Origin: an uncultured Eubacteriales bacterium
Lineage (GTDB): Bacteria; Bacillota; Clostridia; Christensenellales; UBA1242
Assembly: GCA_948607205.1 (NCBI GenBank)
Contig: CAPERS010000002.1
Location: 1-64,000, forward strand
Direction: 5' to 3'
Length of the DNA: 64,000 nucleotides
Position 1 is the stretch's first letter. Each line of letters begins with the position of its first letter. The position numbers and the translations under genes were made by a program. Below are positions 7,708 to 15,990 of the stretch, in pieces. The notes beneath the pieces were generated by a model. The model saw nothing but the letters and a program-made list of their open reading frames with translations. It was not told the origin of the DNA and did not search any database.

Positions 7708-8112
7708 CTAGAATGGTAGATTGTCATCATCTATTGGTTGCAACTCTTCCTTTTGTGGTGTTGTAGTTTGTGGTTGCGATTGAGAAGATTTTTCTTCTTC
7801 ACTTTTTTGAGCTTTTTTAATCTCAATTTTACTGGTGCTAATATTGACTCCAGTATAAGTTTTAAGACTTCCAGTAGGTTGAAAAGAATATTGTTCTGTT
7901 CCTAATACATTAAAGAAAGCAACATAGTCTCCTTTTTCAACATTCTCTACCTTGTCCCAAAACATAATCTTGGCATTCTCATACTCTCCACTATCTCTTT
8001 TTTTGTTTGAAATAGATATAAATGCATAAGGGCTGCCTTTAGATGTTGTTCCTAGTTTTATATCAGATATTTTGTAAAAGCATTTTTTTTCTTCGCTAGA
8101 TGTTATAAACAT
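7708..8112 (-). CDS. ssb: Single-stranded DNA-binding protein
   Basis: The 134-residue protein has an OB-fold-like N-terminal region (KISDIKLGTTSKGSPYAFIS, then AKIMFWDKVENVEKGDYVAF), a Gln/Ser/Lys-rich linker and an acidic end DDDNLPF. That end matches the C-terminal tip by which SSB proteins recruit other replication proteins. Sequence similarity to host SSB is low, as is common in phages. It lies between the nuclease and the MBL-fold protein in the recombination module. Confidence 0.82.
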   Translation of the reverse strand: MFITSSEEKKCFYKISDIKLGTTSKGSPYAFISISNKKRDSGEYENAKIMFWDKVENVEKGDYVAFFNVLGTEQYSFQPTGSLKTYTGVNISTSKIEIKKAQKSEEEKSSQSQPQTTTPQKEELQPIDDDNLPF

Positions 8113-8113
8113 A

Positions 8114-8797
8114 TTATTTTATCTCCCATGATTTATTTTTTGTTGCAATATCTACAAATTGCGAAAACTCACTCATTGTTGAAATCATTTTATTTTTATC
8201 TGCATTCCCATTTTGTGATAAATGACAAAGAATAATTTTGTCTGGTCTTGTTTTTAATGATGCAAAATAGTCTCTTAAGTTTTCCATGCTCATATGAGAT
8301 TCTGAAACTCTTCCAAGATAACCATAATTGGGTTTGTCATTCATAAGGTTTTCATCCCAAAGTTCTTGACAATAATTACACTCTATTAACCAATTTGCTA
8401 TATGCTCTATTTGTGGCAATTTACAAAAGTCTGTTGCATAAACAAACAATTTATCGTTGTTAATATCTTGTATTATGTAACCATAATTCTTTACATCATG
8501 CTCAACATTAAATGGAATAATATTATAACTGCCCAGTCTATATTTCTTTAAAGGTTGAAGATTCATATAACCTAAAACCTTGATTCCGGCAAGTTCATAT
8601 TCTTCAACATACTTTGAGTGGTCTTTGTGCTGGTGTGTTATTAAACAGCCAACAATTTTTTTAAATGAACTAAAATTTTTGTTCATCATTAGTTTTTCAA
8701 TTTTTGAACCAGCTTCCAATATCAGAATTTCTCCGGTGTCATTTGTTAAAAAGTAACAATTTGCATTGCTCCCGGAACTAATGCATGTCAGCAACAT
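8114..8797 (-). CDS. Metallo-beta-lactamase-fold hydrolase (YycJ-like)
   Basis: I chose the ATG at 8797 because an AAAGGAAC site lies eight bases upstream and the stop of recT overlaps it as TAATG; a longer frame to 8827 would overlap recT by 31 bases. The product is 227 residues with the metal-binding motif HQHKDH at 55-60, an early SSGSNANCY segment, and later YATDFCK and ESHMSMENL. This is the layout of small YycJ-type MBL proteins common in phages of Bacillota. Metal-dependent hydrolysis, possibly of nucleic acid, is likely; the substrate is not known. Confidence 0.85.
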   Translation of the reverse strand: MLLTCISSGSNANCYFLTNDTGEILILEAGSKIEKLMMNKNFSSFKKIVGCLITHQHKDHSKYVEEYELAGIKVLGYMNLQPLKKYRLGSYNIIPFNVEHDVKNYGYIIQDINNDKLFVYATDFCKLPQIEHIANWLIECNYCQELWDENLMNDKPNYGYLGRVSESHMSMENLRDYFASLKTRPDKIILCHLSQNGNADKNKMISTMSEFSQFVDIATKNKSWEIK

Positions 8798-9780
8798 TAT
8801 TTTTGTTCCTTTTGGCAATTCATACAAAGTGGTTTTCCAAAATTCTTTATTGAATATGATGATACACTCTGTGTAATTGCTTTATTACATTGTGAACACT
8901 TTAATTCATCTGTTTGTGCATTGCTGGTCTCTTCAATGGTTGAAACTTCAGGTTCTGCAATTGACTCTGTATCTTCAACCTTTTCAAATTCTTGAACATT
9001 ACTTGTTTCTGAATTTTGAATTATATCTTGAGCATCTATAACTATAGCGTCATCTTCTTTAGGGTTAATAATTGTCTCATCATCTGTAGAGTTAGACAAT
9101 TGTTTTGCCAATCTTGATGAAACCGTCTTACAAGCCATTTCATGTGAAAAGTTTGCATGAACCGTGCCACCAGCCCTTGACATTGCCCAAGATTTTTTAA
9201 TTTCTTCTATAGTCATCACATCTGCCATATCGGTTCCATCTTTGAAACGTGCTACAGCATATGCTCCAATGATATTAACATCTTTAATGTTTTCAAATTT
9301 CTGTTCATGCTTAACAATATGCTTTCTTCCATATTTATCAATAGTAGTTTCAAAAACATCTCCCTTGTAAATACATTGGGCATTGATGCCATTTTCAACA
9401 AGGTCTGGGTTGTTTGTATAAGCTTGTCTTTTCTTGCCAAAATAGCTCTCTTGTAATTGCAATTCCCAACACAAAATCTCTCTTGTGTCCTTGTCTCTAA
9501 CTGCATATGCAATAGGATAGCATTGTTTTTTACTAGGGTTTAACCCTTTAGTAATCATATCTCTTATTGTTTTATAAATACTTTCCTTAGTGCAAACTTC
9601 CAATGCTGGTTGTCCATTGCTTGTTTTTACATCTAAACATTGCAAATATAATGATGTTACTGCACCTTTATAATCATAGTTTGAAGGCAAGACAAGTCCC
9701 TTCGCTTCATTATTTATAAAATTATCAGCAATGCCTATCATTTCTTTATTGTCGTAAATTACTATATCTTTGTTTTCCAT
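8797..9780 (-). CDS. recT: RecT-family single-strand annealing protein with C-terminal zinc ribbon
   Basis: The 327-residue protein matches RecT over its first 230 residues: ALEVCTKESIYKTIRDMITK, GLNPSKKQCYPIAY, IIGAYAVARFKDG and SWAMSR are family hallmarks. RecT anneals complementary single strands during recombination. After a long acidic linker, the C terminus holds two CxxC pairs (KCSQC and LCMNC), a likely zinc ribbon that ordinary RecT proteins lack. Neighbours are the Rad50-like ATPase upstream and the MBL protein, SSB and ERCC4 nuclease downstream. Confidence 0.92.
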   Translation of the reverse strand: MENKDIVIYDNKEMIGIADNFINNEAKGLVLPSNYDYKGAVTSLYLQCLDVKTSNGQPALEVCTKESIYKTIRDMITKGLNPSKKQCYPIAYAVRDKDTREILCWELQLQESYFGKKRQAYTNNPDLVENGINAQCIYKGDVFETTIDKYGRKHIVKHEQKFENIKDVNIIGAYAVARFKDGTDMADVMTIEEIKKSWAMSRAGGTVHANFSHEMACKTVSSRLAKQLSNSTDDETIINPKEDDAIVIDAQDIIQNSETSNVQEFEKVEDTESIAEPEVSTIEETSNAQTDELKCSQCNKAITQSVSSYSIKNFGKPLCMNCQKEQK

Positions 9781-9789
9781 AACTTTCTC

Positions 9790-11673
9790 CTATAAAATTG
9801 TTTCTATTTTTATTCCATCAATAAATTTATTTCTTGATGCAAATAACTCTATTAGTTGTTGTTCTGCAAAATAATCTCTCGTAACACATTCTGCATTGTC
9901 TAAGAATAAAGGTATATTAACCTTATGCTCTCTTTGTAAAGTTTTTGTAACTTCTAAATCAGCAATAAATTTTTCACCATAAGACATTTCATCATATGTT
10001 TTGCCATTTAGAACACAAATACATTCTTCACTTACCTCATGTTCACTATTTGCATACAATTCATTAAACAATGAGAAACTAACACCATTTTTAAATTTAC
10101 TATTAACAATGTCTGTAACCAATTTTACTTGAGCTTGAATATATGCATCTAATTGTTTAATTTTTGTTTTACAAAGCATTTCTTTATCTGTTAGTTCAAG
10201 ATTTCTATTTCTCAGTTCTTCAATTTTATCGGTTGTTAATTGAATTATTTTTCTAAAAGATAATTGCTCATTAAGAACTTTTAATTTATCTTTATATTCA
10301 TCAATTAAAACATCATTTGGTTTGTCAACTTGAGATTCTTTAAGGATATTGTTTATTTGAGATTTGATTGATTCTATCTCACTTTCAATTATTGCAATGT
10401 TTGGGTTTCCAACAAAATTTGTTAATTCTACTTGATAATCATCATATTGCCCGCGAAGAATTTTATAATTTTCTCTCATTTGGTCTAATTGTTTTTCCGA
10501 ACTATCAATAAATGATTTGCTGTTTTTAATTTGTTCTTCTAGTTTGTTTAATTTATTTGTTTTTTCCAACTCAAAATTAGATTTGGCAGTTTCAATCATT
10601 GTTTCTGGCAGTGGTTGTTTGCAAGTAGGACATATTAGAGAACCATTCCATTGTGAATTTTCAGCATCTGTTTTTTGTTTTTCATAACTCTCAACTCTAA
10701 CCTTTTCAATTCGTATGTCTTCTTTTACATCTTCTGCCCTAGAACTTAATTTTTTCAACTCGCTCTGAATAAGACTAGATTTGTTTTCAATATCACTTTT
10801 GGAATGAATATCTTCAACCTTTAATCTACTAAGAGCAATCTCTTTGTCGGACTTTTCCTTTTCTAACTCTGCAATCGCAGAATTAACCTTTTGTTTTGCA
10901 GATTGTAGAGATAGTTCAGTAATTTTATTTTCAATTTCAGTTTTTTCTCTATCAATACTTTCAAAATCTACAGAGTTATATTTGGAAAGGTCATTTTGTT
11001 TATCTGATACAAGAATTAAGTTTCGTTCCTTTTCTTCTTTGTATCCTTTTTGCTCTTTTGCTATAGATTTTTTAATTTCAGTTGTGGAATATCCTTTCCT
11101 AACATCTTCTTTAATCAAAGAATATTCTTCATTCTCAACAAGGTCTTTTAAAATATTATTGATATCACAAAGTTCAAAAAGTGTCCTTCTTCGTTCTGCC
11201 CATCCCCATTTTGTTGTATTTGAGTTAAAGAATTCTTTTTCTGAAAGCATTAGCAGTTTTTCATAATCAACACCAAATAACTCACCAATTTTTGCCTTGT
11301 AATTTTTATAAATGTATTCAATTCCATCCATTGAATAAATACTTTCATTGTTCATTTTTTCATCAATACCAGTATCTTTATTAGTTTTCCACACTTCTCT
11401 TTGTGTCCTATCTAAAACATACTCGACGCCATCAATGTCTAAAATCAAAGTTGCTTTAATTTCAAGATTTGGAATCTCCTTGTTGTCTTTACTAGGAATA
11501 ACATTTCCTATGTGATTAAACCCTAACACCCAGAAAAAAGCATCCTTTAAGGTTGTTTTGCCTTGTCCGTTTTCTGCCATTATGGTCTCTTTGGTTTTAT
11601 CAAAATCTTTGTGTAATTTTGCAAACCCTTTAAAGTTTGTTAAGTCTATACTTTTAACTAAAACTTTACTCAT
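9790..11673 (-). CDS. Rad50/SbcC-like SMC-family ATPase
   Basis: Start set at 11673, where AAAGGAGAAAAAT precedes ATG; it overlaps the stop of the upstream small gene by eight bases. The 627-residue product has Walker A AENGQGKTTLKD near residue 30, long coiled coils, a zinc-hook-like CPTCKQP in the middle, an ABC-type signature MSYGEKFIADLEV and a Walker B strand PLFLDNAE near the C terminus. It belongs to the Rad50/SbcC/RecN type of ATPases that bridge DNA ends. No Mre11/SbcD-type phosphoesterase is adjacent; the MBL-fold protein or ERCC4 nuclease could be the working partner, which is speculation. Confidence 0.88.
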   Translation of the reverse strand: MSKVLVKSIDLTNFKGFAKLHKDFDKTKETIMAENGQGKTTLKDAFFWVLGFNHIGNVIPSKDNKEIPNLEIKATLILDIDGVEYVLDRTQREVWKTNKDTGIDEKMNNESIYSMDGIEYIYKNYKAKIGELFGVDYEKLLMLSEKEFFNSNTTKWGWAERRRTLFELCDINNILKDLVENEEYSLIKEDVRKGYSTTEIKKSIAKEQKGYKEEKERNLILVSDKQNDLSKYNSVDFESIDREKTEIENKITELSLQSAKQKVNSAIAELEKEKSDKEIALSRLKVEDIHSKSDIENKSSLIQSELKKLSSRAEDVKEDIRIEKVRVESYEKQKTDAENSQWNGSLICPTCKQPLPETMIETAKSNFELEKTNKLNKLEEQIKNSKSFIDSSEKQLDQMRENYKILRGQYDDYQVELTNFVGNPNIAIIESEIESIKSQINNILKESQVDKPNDVLIDEYKDKLKVLNEQLSFRKIIQLTTDKIEELRNRNLELTDKEMLCKTKIKQLDAYIQAQVKLVTDIVNSKFKNGVSFSLFNELYANSEHEVSEECICVLNGKTYDEMSYGEKFIADLEVTKTLQREHKVNIPLFLDNAECVTRDYFAEQQLIELFASRNKFIDGIKIETIL

Positions 11674-11884
11674 ATTTTTCTCCTTTAAATTTATTTCCAC
11701 TAATTTCTCTATTGCATTTCATATCATTGTTATAGAAATGTTTAGCAACAGACCTAAAAACTTGTCCTTTGCGAGATTTATCGTTTTCAATCAATGCAAA
11801 CTTCATTATCTCTACTAATTCAAACTGATAATTATAATTGTTGTCTTTGACTAAAACTTTGTTATTTTTTATCTGTATTTCCAT
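11666..11884 (-). CDS. Small hypothetical phage protein
   Basis: A GGAGAAAAAGCA site fits the ATG at 11884, giving a 72-residue product (MEIQIKNNKVLVKDNNY...); the frame is open upstream to 11941 but without a good site. The sequence begins with a short beta-hairpin-like repeat of Lys and Asn and ends in a basic helix. No family recognised. It is the first gene after the early XRE regulator and overlaps the Rad50-like gene. Confidence 0.55.
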   Translation of the reverse strand: MEIQIKNNKVLVKDNNYNYQFELVEIMKFALIENDKSRKGQVFRSVAKHFYNNDMKCNREISGNKFKGEKYE

Positions 11885-11976
11885 TGCTTTTTCTCCATGT
11901 TTGAAATCTTTGAAAATGAAATGCGAAGATTGATTTTTCATGTGCCTTAGTGGGTGGCATCATTTTTATTTGCTCT

Positions 11977-12225
11977 TTATCTTGCTTTTGCATTTGCAGA
12001 GCCACTGATTTGATTATCCATCAAATCTTTGAAATAACCGGGTTTAACTTCCAATATGTCGCAAATTCTTAAATACTCTACAGCAGAAATTTTTCTCTTG
12101 CCATTAAGCATTTTTGCAACAATATCTGAAGATACACCAAGTCCGGAAGCTAATTTATTTAACTTTATGTATCTCGCATCCATATAGTCTTTAATTATCT
12201 TCCCCAGTAGAATTGTTGCGTCCAT
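11977..12225 (-). CDS. XRE-family helix-turn-helix regulator (Cro-like position)
   Basis: The 82-residue protein has a helix-turn-helix of the Cro/C1 type (about 18-60): KLNKLASGLGVSSDIVAKML, then NGKRKISAVEYLRICDIL. It is the first gene of the leftward early operon and is divergent from the repressor at 12454, so its place corresponds to cro in lambdoid phages. AAAGGAGAAGAAAT precedes the ATG. It probably binds one or more of the three operators at 12253-12342 to lower repressor or early-gene expression. Confidence 0.85.
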   Translation of the reverse strand: MDATILLGKIIKDYMDARYIKLNKLASGLGVSSDIVAKMLNGKRKISAVEYLRICDILEVKPGYFKDLMDNQISGSANAKAR

Positions 12226-12252
12226 ATTTCTTCTCCTTTTTTTAAAATTTAG

Positions 12253-12342
12253 TTTGCGTTTTTCTCAAACTATACAACCATTATATTTGGGATATTCGCA
12301 AATGTCAACTGATTTTGATATAAATTTTGCGAATTTCTCAAA
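12253..12342. promoter_or_regulatory. Three 17-bp operators between divergent regulator genes
   Basis: Three related near-palindromes occur: TTTGCGTTTTTCTCAAA at 12253-12269, TTTGGGATATTCGCAAA at 12286-12302 and TTTGCGAATTTCTCAAA at 12326-12342. All share TTTG-n-G at one end and C-n-CAAA at the other. The middle site fills the spacer of the leftward early promoter (12280-12309). This is a lambda-like three-operator switch for the XRE regulators on either side. Confidence 0.75.
12280..12309 (-). promoter_or_regulatory. Leftward early promoter of the prophage
   Basis: On the minus strand TTGACA (12309-12304) and TATAAT (12285-12280) are separated by 18 bases. Both hexamers match the sigma-70 consensus exactly. 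The operator at 12286-12302 lies inside the spacer and another (12253-12269) lies just downstream of the expected start site, so a bound repressor would block transcription. Confidence 0.8.
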
Positions 12343-12453
12343 TTTTTTATTTAATAACCATAAAATTTTAGTTAAAATCGCAATTTTTTGTGTTAAAAGT
12401 CTTGTTTTCTGTTTATAATTGTATTATTATAAATACATATAGGAGATAATTTT

Positions 12454-12846
12454 ATGGAAGTAAAAAATACTTTTGCCCAAAATCTAGCAAAATTTAGAAA
12501 AGAAAAAAAGATTAGCCAGATTCAAATGGCTAAACTTTTAGAAGAAAAATTAAAAACTCCAATTTCCAATTCAAGCATTTCTCATTGGGAAAAGGGAGAC
12601 TATATACCAAGTGTGGATGTTATTTTTGCCTATTGCGACATATTGGAGATTTCTGCTAATGACATTTATGGGACAACAGAAAAAGATGATAGTGTTAAAC
12701 AGATTACCCCAACTGAACATTTACAACTCTCTCTTGAAAGCGTCGGAATTTCAAAATCTGATTTTGACAAATTAAGCAGTGAAGAAATAGACATTATCCT
12801 TGCAAATGCAAAATCTCTCGCAGAGAGTTTTATAGGTAGGAAATAA
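12454..12846 (+). CDS. XRE-family repressor, first of two
   Basis: The 130-residue protein carries an N-terminal helix-turn-helix (KFRKEKKISQIQMAKLLEEK, then NSSISHWEKGDYIPS). Its remainder is a short helical tail, with no S24 peptidase domain. It is transcribed away from the early operon, with AGGAGATAATTTT before the ATG and a TATAAT at 12414-12419. It could be the lysogeny repressor or a partner of the second XRE protein two bases downstream of its stop. Confidence 0.85.
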   Translation: MEVKNTFAQNLAKFRKEKKISQIQMAKLLEEKLKTPISNSSISHWEKGDYIPSVDVIFAYCDILEISANDIYGTTEKDDSVKQITPTEHLQLSLESVGISKSDFDKLSSEEIDIILANAKSLAESFIGRK

Positions 12847-12848
12847 AT

Positions 12849-13412
12849 ATGAGATTAGGAGATAAATTAAAAGAAATTCGTATGAATCGTGGGTATTCAC
12901 AACAAGATGCAGCTGAAATGGTTGGTGTTTCAAGATATTTGATAAGTAAATATGAAAACAATATAAGCATCCCACGAGGCAAAACCCTACTTGGTCTAGC
13001 TAGGTTTTATAAAGTCAATGTTGACTATTTGCTTAATGACAGCAAAGAAACTCTTATAGACTATTATTCTGACATTTTAGATGAATCTACAAAGAGTAAA
13101 ATAAACCCTTTCTTACTAGATGATAAAAATAAGTATTTTTCTATTTTGTCAGACTTTGACAATATACAAGGAATAAGTAAGAATGATATACTTATTTTTG
13201 CTCGTTATTCTACCCAAATTAACGAGAAACTGGTATTGGTTAAGTATTTGTCCGACCAAGTGCTATTGGGGTTTCTGTGGGCAAAAAATGGCACTAAAAT
13301 GCTGTCTATAAAAAACAACCAATCTCCCATTGATATATCAAATGAAAATGAATACAAAATATTGGGATATTTAGTAAAAAGCATACATGACTTTGGGGGT
13401 GAAGATGATTAA
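12849..13412 (+). CDS. XRE-family regulator with degenerate LexA/S24-like tail
   Basis: The 187-residue protein has an N-terminal helix-turn-helix (GYSQQDAAEMVGVSRYLISK, YENNISIPRG). Its C-terminal part (KNDILIFARYSTQINEKLVL to YKILGYLVKSI) follows the strand order of the S24 domain of LexA and CI. I see no Gly-Ser-Met active-site segment and no lysine at the usual position, so self-cleavage looks lost. Induction would then need another route, such as the first repressor or an antirepressor. It overlaps the recombinase gene. Confidence 0.8.
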   Translation: MRLGDKLKEIRMNRGYSQQDAAEMVGVSRYLISKYENNISIPRGKTLLGLARFYKVNVDYLLNDSKETLIDYYSDILDESTKSKINPFLLDDKNKYFSILSDFDNIQGISKNDILIFARYSTQINEKLVLVKYLSDQVLLGFLWAKNGTKMLSIKNNQSPIDISNENEYKILGYLVKSIHDFGGEDD

Positions 13413-15075
13413 CACTAATGATTACATCTACTATGATGCAAATAATATTGTAAATGCTTGTGCATATTTAAGATATAGTTCTGAAAACCAAAGAGATGGT
13501 TATAGCATTGAAGCTCAAAAAAGAGCAATACTTGATTATTGCCATAAAAATAAAATAAATCTTGTTAAATTATATATTGATGAAGCTTTTAGTGCAACAA
13601 ATGACAATAGACCAAATTTCTTAAATATGATTGATGATAGTTGCTCCGGAAAAGACTGGACTATGGTTATAGTTCATAAACTAGATAGATTTAGTAGAGA
13701 CAGATACAATTCTATTATATATAGAAAGAAATTAAAGGATAATGGAGTTAAACTTCAATCTGTTCTCGAGAATCTAGATGAAGATAACCCAGAAGATGTC
13801 ATTTTGTTATCTGTTATTGAAGGTATGAATGAATATTATTCAAAAAACCTATCAAGAGAAACAAAAAAAGGTATGACGGAAAACGCCTATAAAGGAAGAC
13901 ATAATGGTGGAACTCCCCCACTAGGTTTTAATGTAAACCCGGAGACTAAACTTTTGGAAATAAATCAAATGGAAGCAGAAATTGTAAGAATAATTTTTGA
14001 TATGTATTCAAAGGGTTTTTCTCCAACTGAAATTTGCAATGAAATAAATGGCAAAGGTTACAGAACAAAAGCAAAGATGAAATTCTTACCAACAACAATA
14101 AGAAATATTGTTAGTAATGAAAAATACATCGGAACTTATTTCTTTAGAAAAACAAAACACATAAAAACTTCTACTGGTAGCATAAGAAGACCCCAAGATG
14201 AAAATGATTTAATTGTTGTTGAAAATATTATTCCTAGAATCATAGATGAAGATACTTGGATATTGTGCCAAAGAAGAATTACTGCCACTGCACACCCTTC
14301 TAGCAGAGCAAAGGTTGAATATTTTCTTCGTGGATATATGTTCTGTAGTGAATGTGGAGCTCCTTATGTTGGTGGTGGTTCGGTTCCTAATTATAGAAAA
14401 AAGACTGGAGATATTAAAAGATATTATTGTTATATTTGTTCAAATAAAAGAAAAAATGGAACAAAAGGATGCAAGTGTGGAAATGTTGGCAAAGAACGAA
14501 TTGAAAGGGCAACTATAAATGCAATTATAGAATATTGTTACAATGATGATAGTATAGAGACTTTTGCTGAACAATTTGTTGAGTATTGCAAATTAAATGA
14601 TACAACCAATAAAGATGAGAGACTTAAATTACAGCAAGAATTAAAAAAAGCAGAGAGTCAAAAAGAGAGAATTATCTCTCTTGCAATAGATGGCATTCTA
14701 ACCCATGAAGAAACAAAAACTCAAAAACTTGAAATAGACCAAAAAATTAAAATGTTTAAAAGTAGATTAGATATATTAAAACAAGGCAATATTCCTACAA
14801 AAAAAGAAGTTGTTAAATATATGAAACAAACTAGAGATGAAATTCAAAATGGAACATTTGAAGACTATGGTGCCTTAATAAAACAGCATGTTCATAAAAT
14901 TATTGTCCATAATGATTATGAAGAAATCATATTAACAACCCTTTCTAAAGAAATCTATGATAAATATGGCAATTTTGACTTAGATGCTATAGAAAAAACT
15001 ACTAGTGATAGCAGTATGTCAGCCCCCGCGTCAACTAAATTAGACAAAATTCGCACGCCAATTTTGCGTGTTTGA
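13405..15075 (+). CDS. Large serine recombinase (phage integrase)
   Basis: I placed the start at ATG 13405, overlapping the previous stop by eight bases, with GGGGGTGAAG upstream. The 556-residue protein has a resolvase domain with ACAYLRYSSENQRDG (catalytic Ser25) and KLDRFSRDRY, then a recombinase domain (GTPPLGF, YIGTYFF), a zinc ribbon with CSECGAPY and YYCYICSNK, and a coiled coil. Such enzymes join attP and attB by double-strand exchange and need a directionality factor to excise. It lies at the right prophage boundary, as usual for this class. Its last 20 residues run into GC-rich sequence that may be part of the attachment site. Confidence 0.95.
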   Translation: MINTNDYIYYDANNIVNACAYLRYSSENQRDGYSIEAQKRAILDYCHKNKINLVKLYIDEAFSATNDNRPNFLNMIDDSCSGKDWTMVIVHKLDRFSRDRYNSIIYRKKLKDNGVKLQSVLENLDEDNPEDVILLSVIEGMNEYYSKNLSRETKKGMTENAYKGRHNGGTPPLGFNVNPETKLLEINQMEAEIVRIIFDMYSKGFSPTEICNEINGKGYRTKAKMKFLPTTIRNIVSNEKYIGTYFFRKTKHIKTSTGSIRRPQDENDLIVVENIIPRIIDEDTWILCQRRITATAHPSSRAKVEYFLRGYMFCSECGAPYVGGGSVPNYRKKTGDIKRYYCYICSNKRKNGTKGCKCGNVGKERIERATINAIIEYCYNDDSIETFAEQFVEYCKLNDTTNKDERLKLQQELKKAESQKERIISLAIDGILTHEETKTQKLEIDQKIKMFKSRLDILKQGNIPTKKEVVKYMKQTRDEIQNGTFEDYGALIKQHVHKIIVHNDYEEIILTTLSKEIYDKYGNFDLDAIEKTTSDSSMSAPASTKLDKIRTPILRV

Positions 15076-15185
15076 TTTTAAACCCAAGTTTTTATTGCTG
15101 GGAAACTAAAAAACATATAGGATTTATTTAATACACAAATATTATACTCAAAAATTGCGTTTTTTACCTAATATATAAACAAAAA

Positions 15186-15206
15186 AACGGAAAATATTTT
15201 TCCGTT
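15186..15206. terminator. Bidirectional terminator between prophage and host gene
   Basis: AACGGAAAA-TAT-TTTTCCGTT forms a 9-bp stem, flanked by T-runs on both strands. It can end the recombinase transcript from the left and the membrane-protein transcript (stop at 15239) from the right. Confidence 0.85.
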
Positions 15207-15238
15207 ATTTTTTTATATAATCATATGACATTTTTGGG

Positions 15239-15736
15239 TTATTTTCTTTTTTTCTTTCTGCCCATAGGCGCAAAGATAAGTGCAAAGAGTGAACTGCCTA
15301 AAGTTGCAAGCATTCCCCAGCCAACTGTGTAAATTATTTTCAATTCTTCTGAAGAGATTCCAAGTCCGTCTGCATAGATAGCAAGCATAACGCCAGCAAC
15401 GATTGCTGAGAGGAAATAAAACATTCCGACAACCTTTCCGCTCACGCCATTTGACTTACTTTTGTCCTTAAGGAAAAAATTGATAATGCTTGAAAACATA
15501 GTAAGACCGGCGAAAACAAGAGTGAGAATCATAAACACAGCGGCGACTGTGAGATAGACACTTTGACCTTCCTCGAATTTTATCAGTTCATAGCCACTGA
15601 CCTGACCGTCTAAGCCAAGTTTTTTCAAAAGTTCAATAATAACATTGTTTTCACCGCCATAAATCATCAGTGCTGGTTGAGTGAACATAATGAATGGCAC
15701 AAGGCAAAATAAAATTGTTATAATACTTGTAATCAT
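15239..15736 (-). CDS. Small four-helix membrane protein, unknown function
   Basis: The 165-residue protein has four hydrophobic segments (about 3-20, 60-82, 103-122 and 135-155) and a basic C-terminal end (PMGRKKKRK), which predicts a cytoplasmic C terminus. An extracytoplasmic loop of about 35 residues follows the first segment. A strong AGGAGGGAAGGGAA site precedes ATG. I recognise no family. It is the first chromosomal gene after the prophage. Confidence 0.7.
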   Translation of the reverse strand: MITSIITILFCLVPFIMFTQPALMIYGGENNVIIELLKKLGLDGQVSGYELIKFEEGQSVYLTVAAVFMILTLVFAGLTMFSSIINFFLKDKSKSNGVSGKVVGMFYFLSAIVAGVMLAIYADGLGISSEELKIIYTVGWGMLATLGSSLFALIFAPMGRKKKRK

Positions 15737-15942
15737 TTCCCTTCCCTCCTAGGTCAAAAAATATTTTTTATTTATCGAAAAAGCAAAATGCCTTATTCAG
15801 AAATAAGAATAACCTATTTCAAGACAAAAATCAATAGGTTTTTGTGAAATTTATCTCAATTTTGATGTTTTTAACTGTTTTTTTGGATAAAAAATGTCGT
15901 TTATGCTTAATTATTGCCATTTTTGATTATTTAATTATTTAA

Positions 15943-15971
15943 TTGGACAAATTATCAAATTGTGATATCAT
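15943..15971 (+). promoter_or_regulatory. Promoter of the alpha/beta hydrolase gene
   Basis: TTGGAC at 15943-15948 and TATCAT at 15966-15971 are 17 bases apart. Transcription would start near 15978, about 13 bases before the ATG at 15991, leaving just enough room for its GGAGGAGAG site. Confidence 0.55.
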
Positions 15972-15990
15972 TATTGTATATGGAGGAGAG

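Larger units (their letters stand above)
1..15075. mobile_element. Prophage, right part (left end outside window)
   Basis: A block of phage-type genes fills this interval: large serine recombinase, two repressors with an operator region, and a long minus-strand operon for recombination and replication (RecT, SSB, Rad50-like ATPase, replisome organizer, helicase, methyltransferase). No structural or lysis gene is seen, so these should lie to the left of the window. The right edge falls between the recombinase stop (15075) and the chromosomal membrane-protein gene ending at 15239. The attachment core was not identified. It could be an integrative element rather than a phage, but the early-gene set and the lambda-like switch favour a temperate phage. 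Confidence 0.88.

Noticed and set aside
15076..15180. Attachment core of the prophage
   Set aside because: Without the left prophage end no shared repeat can be shown, so no exact att site is claimed.
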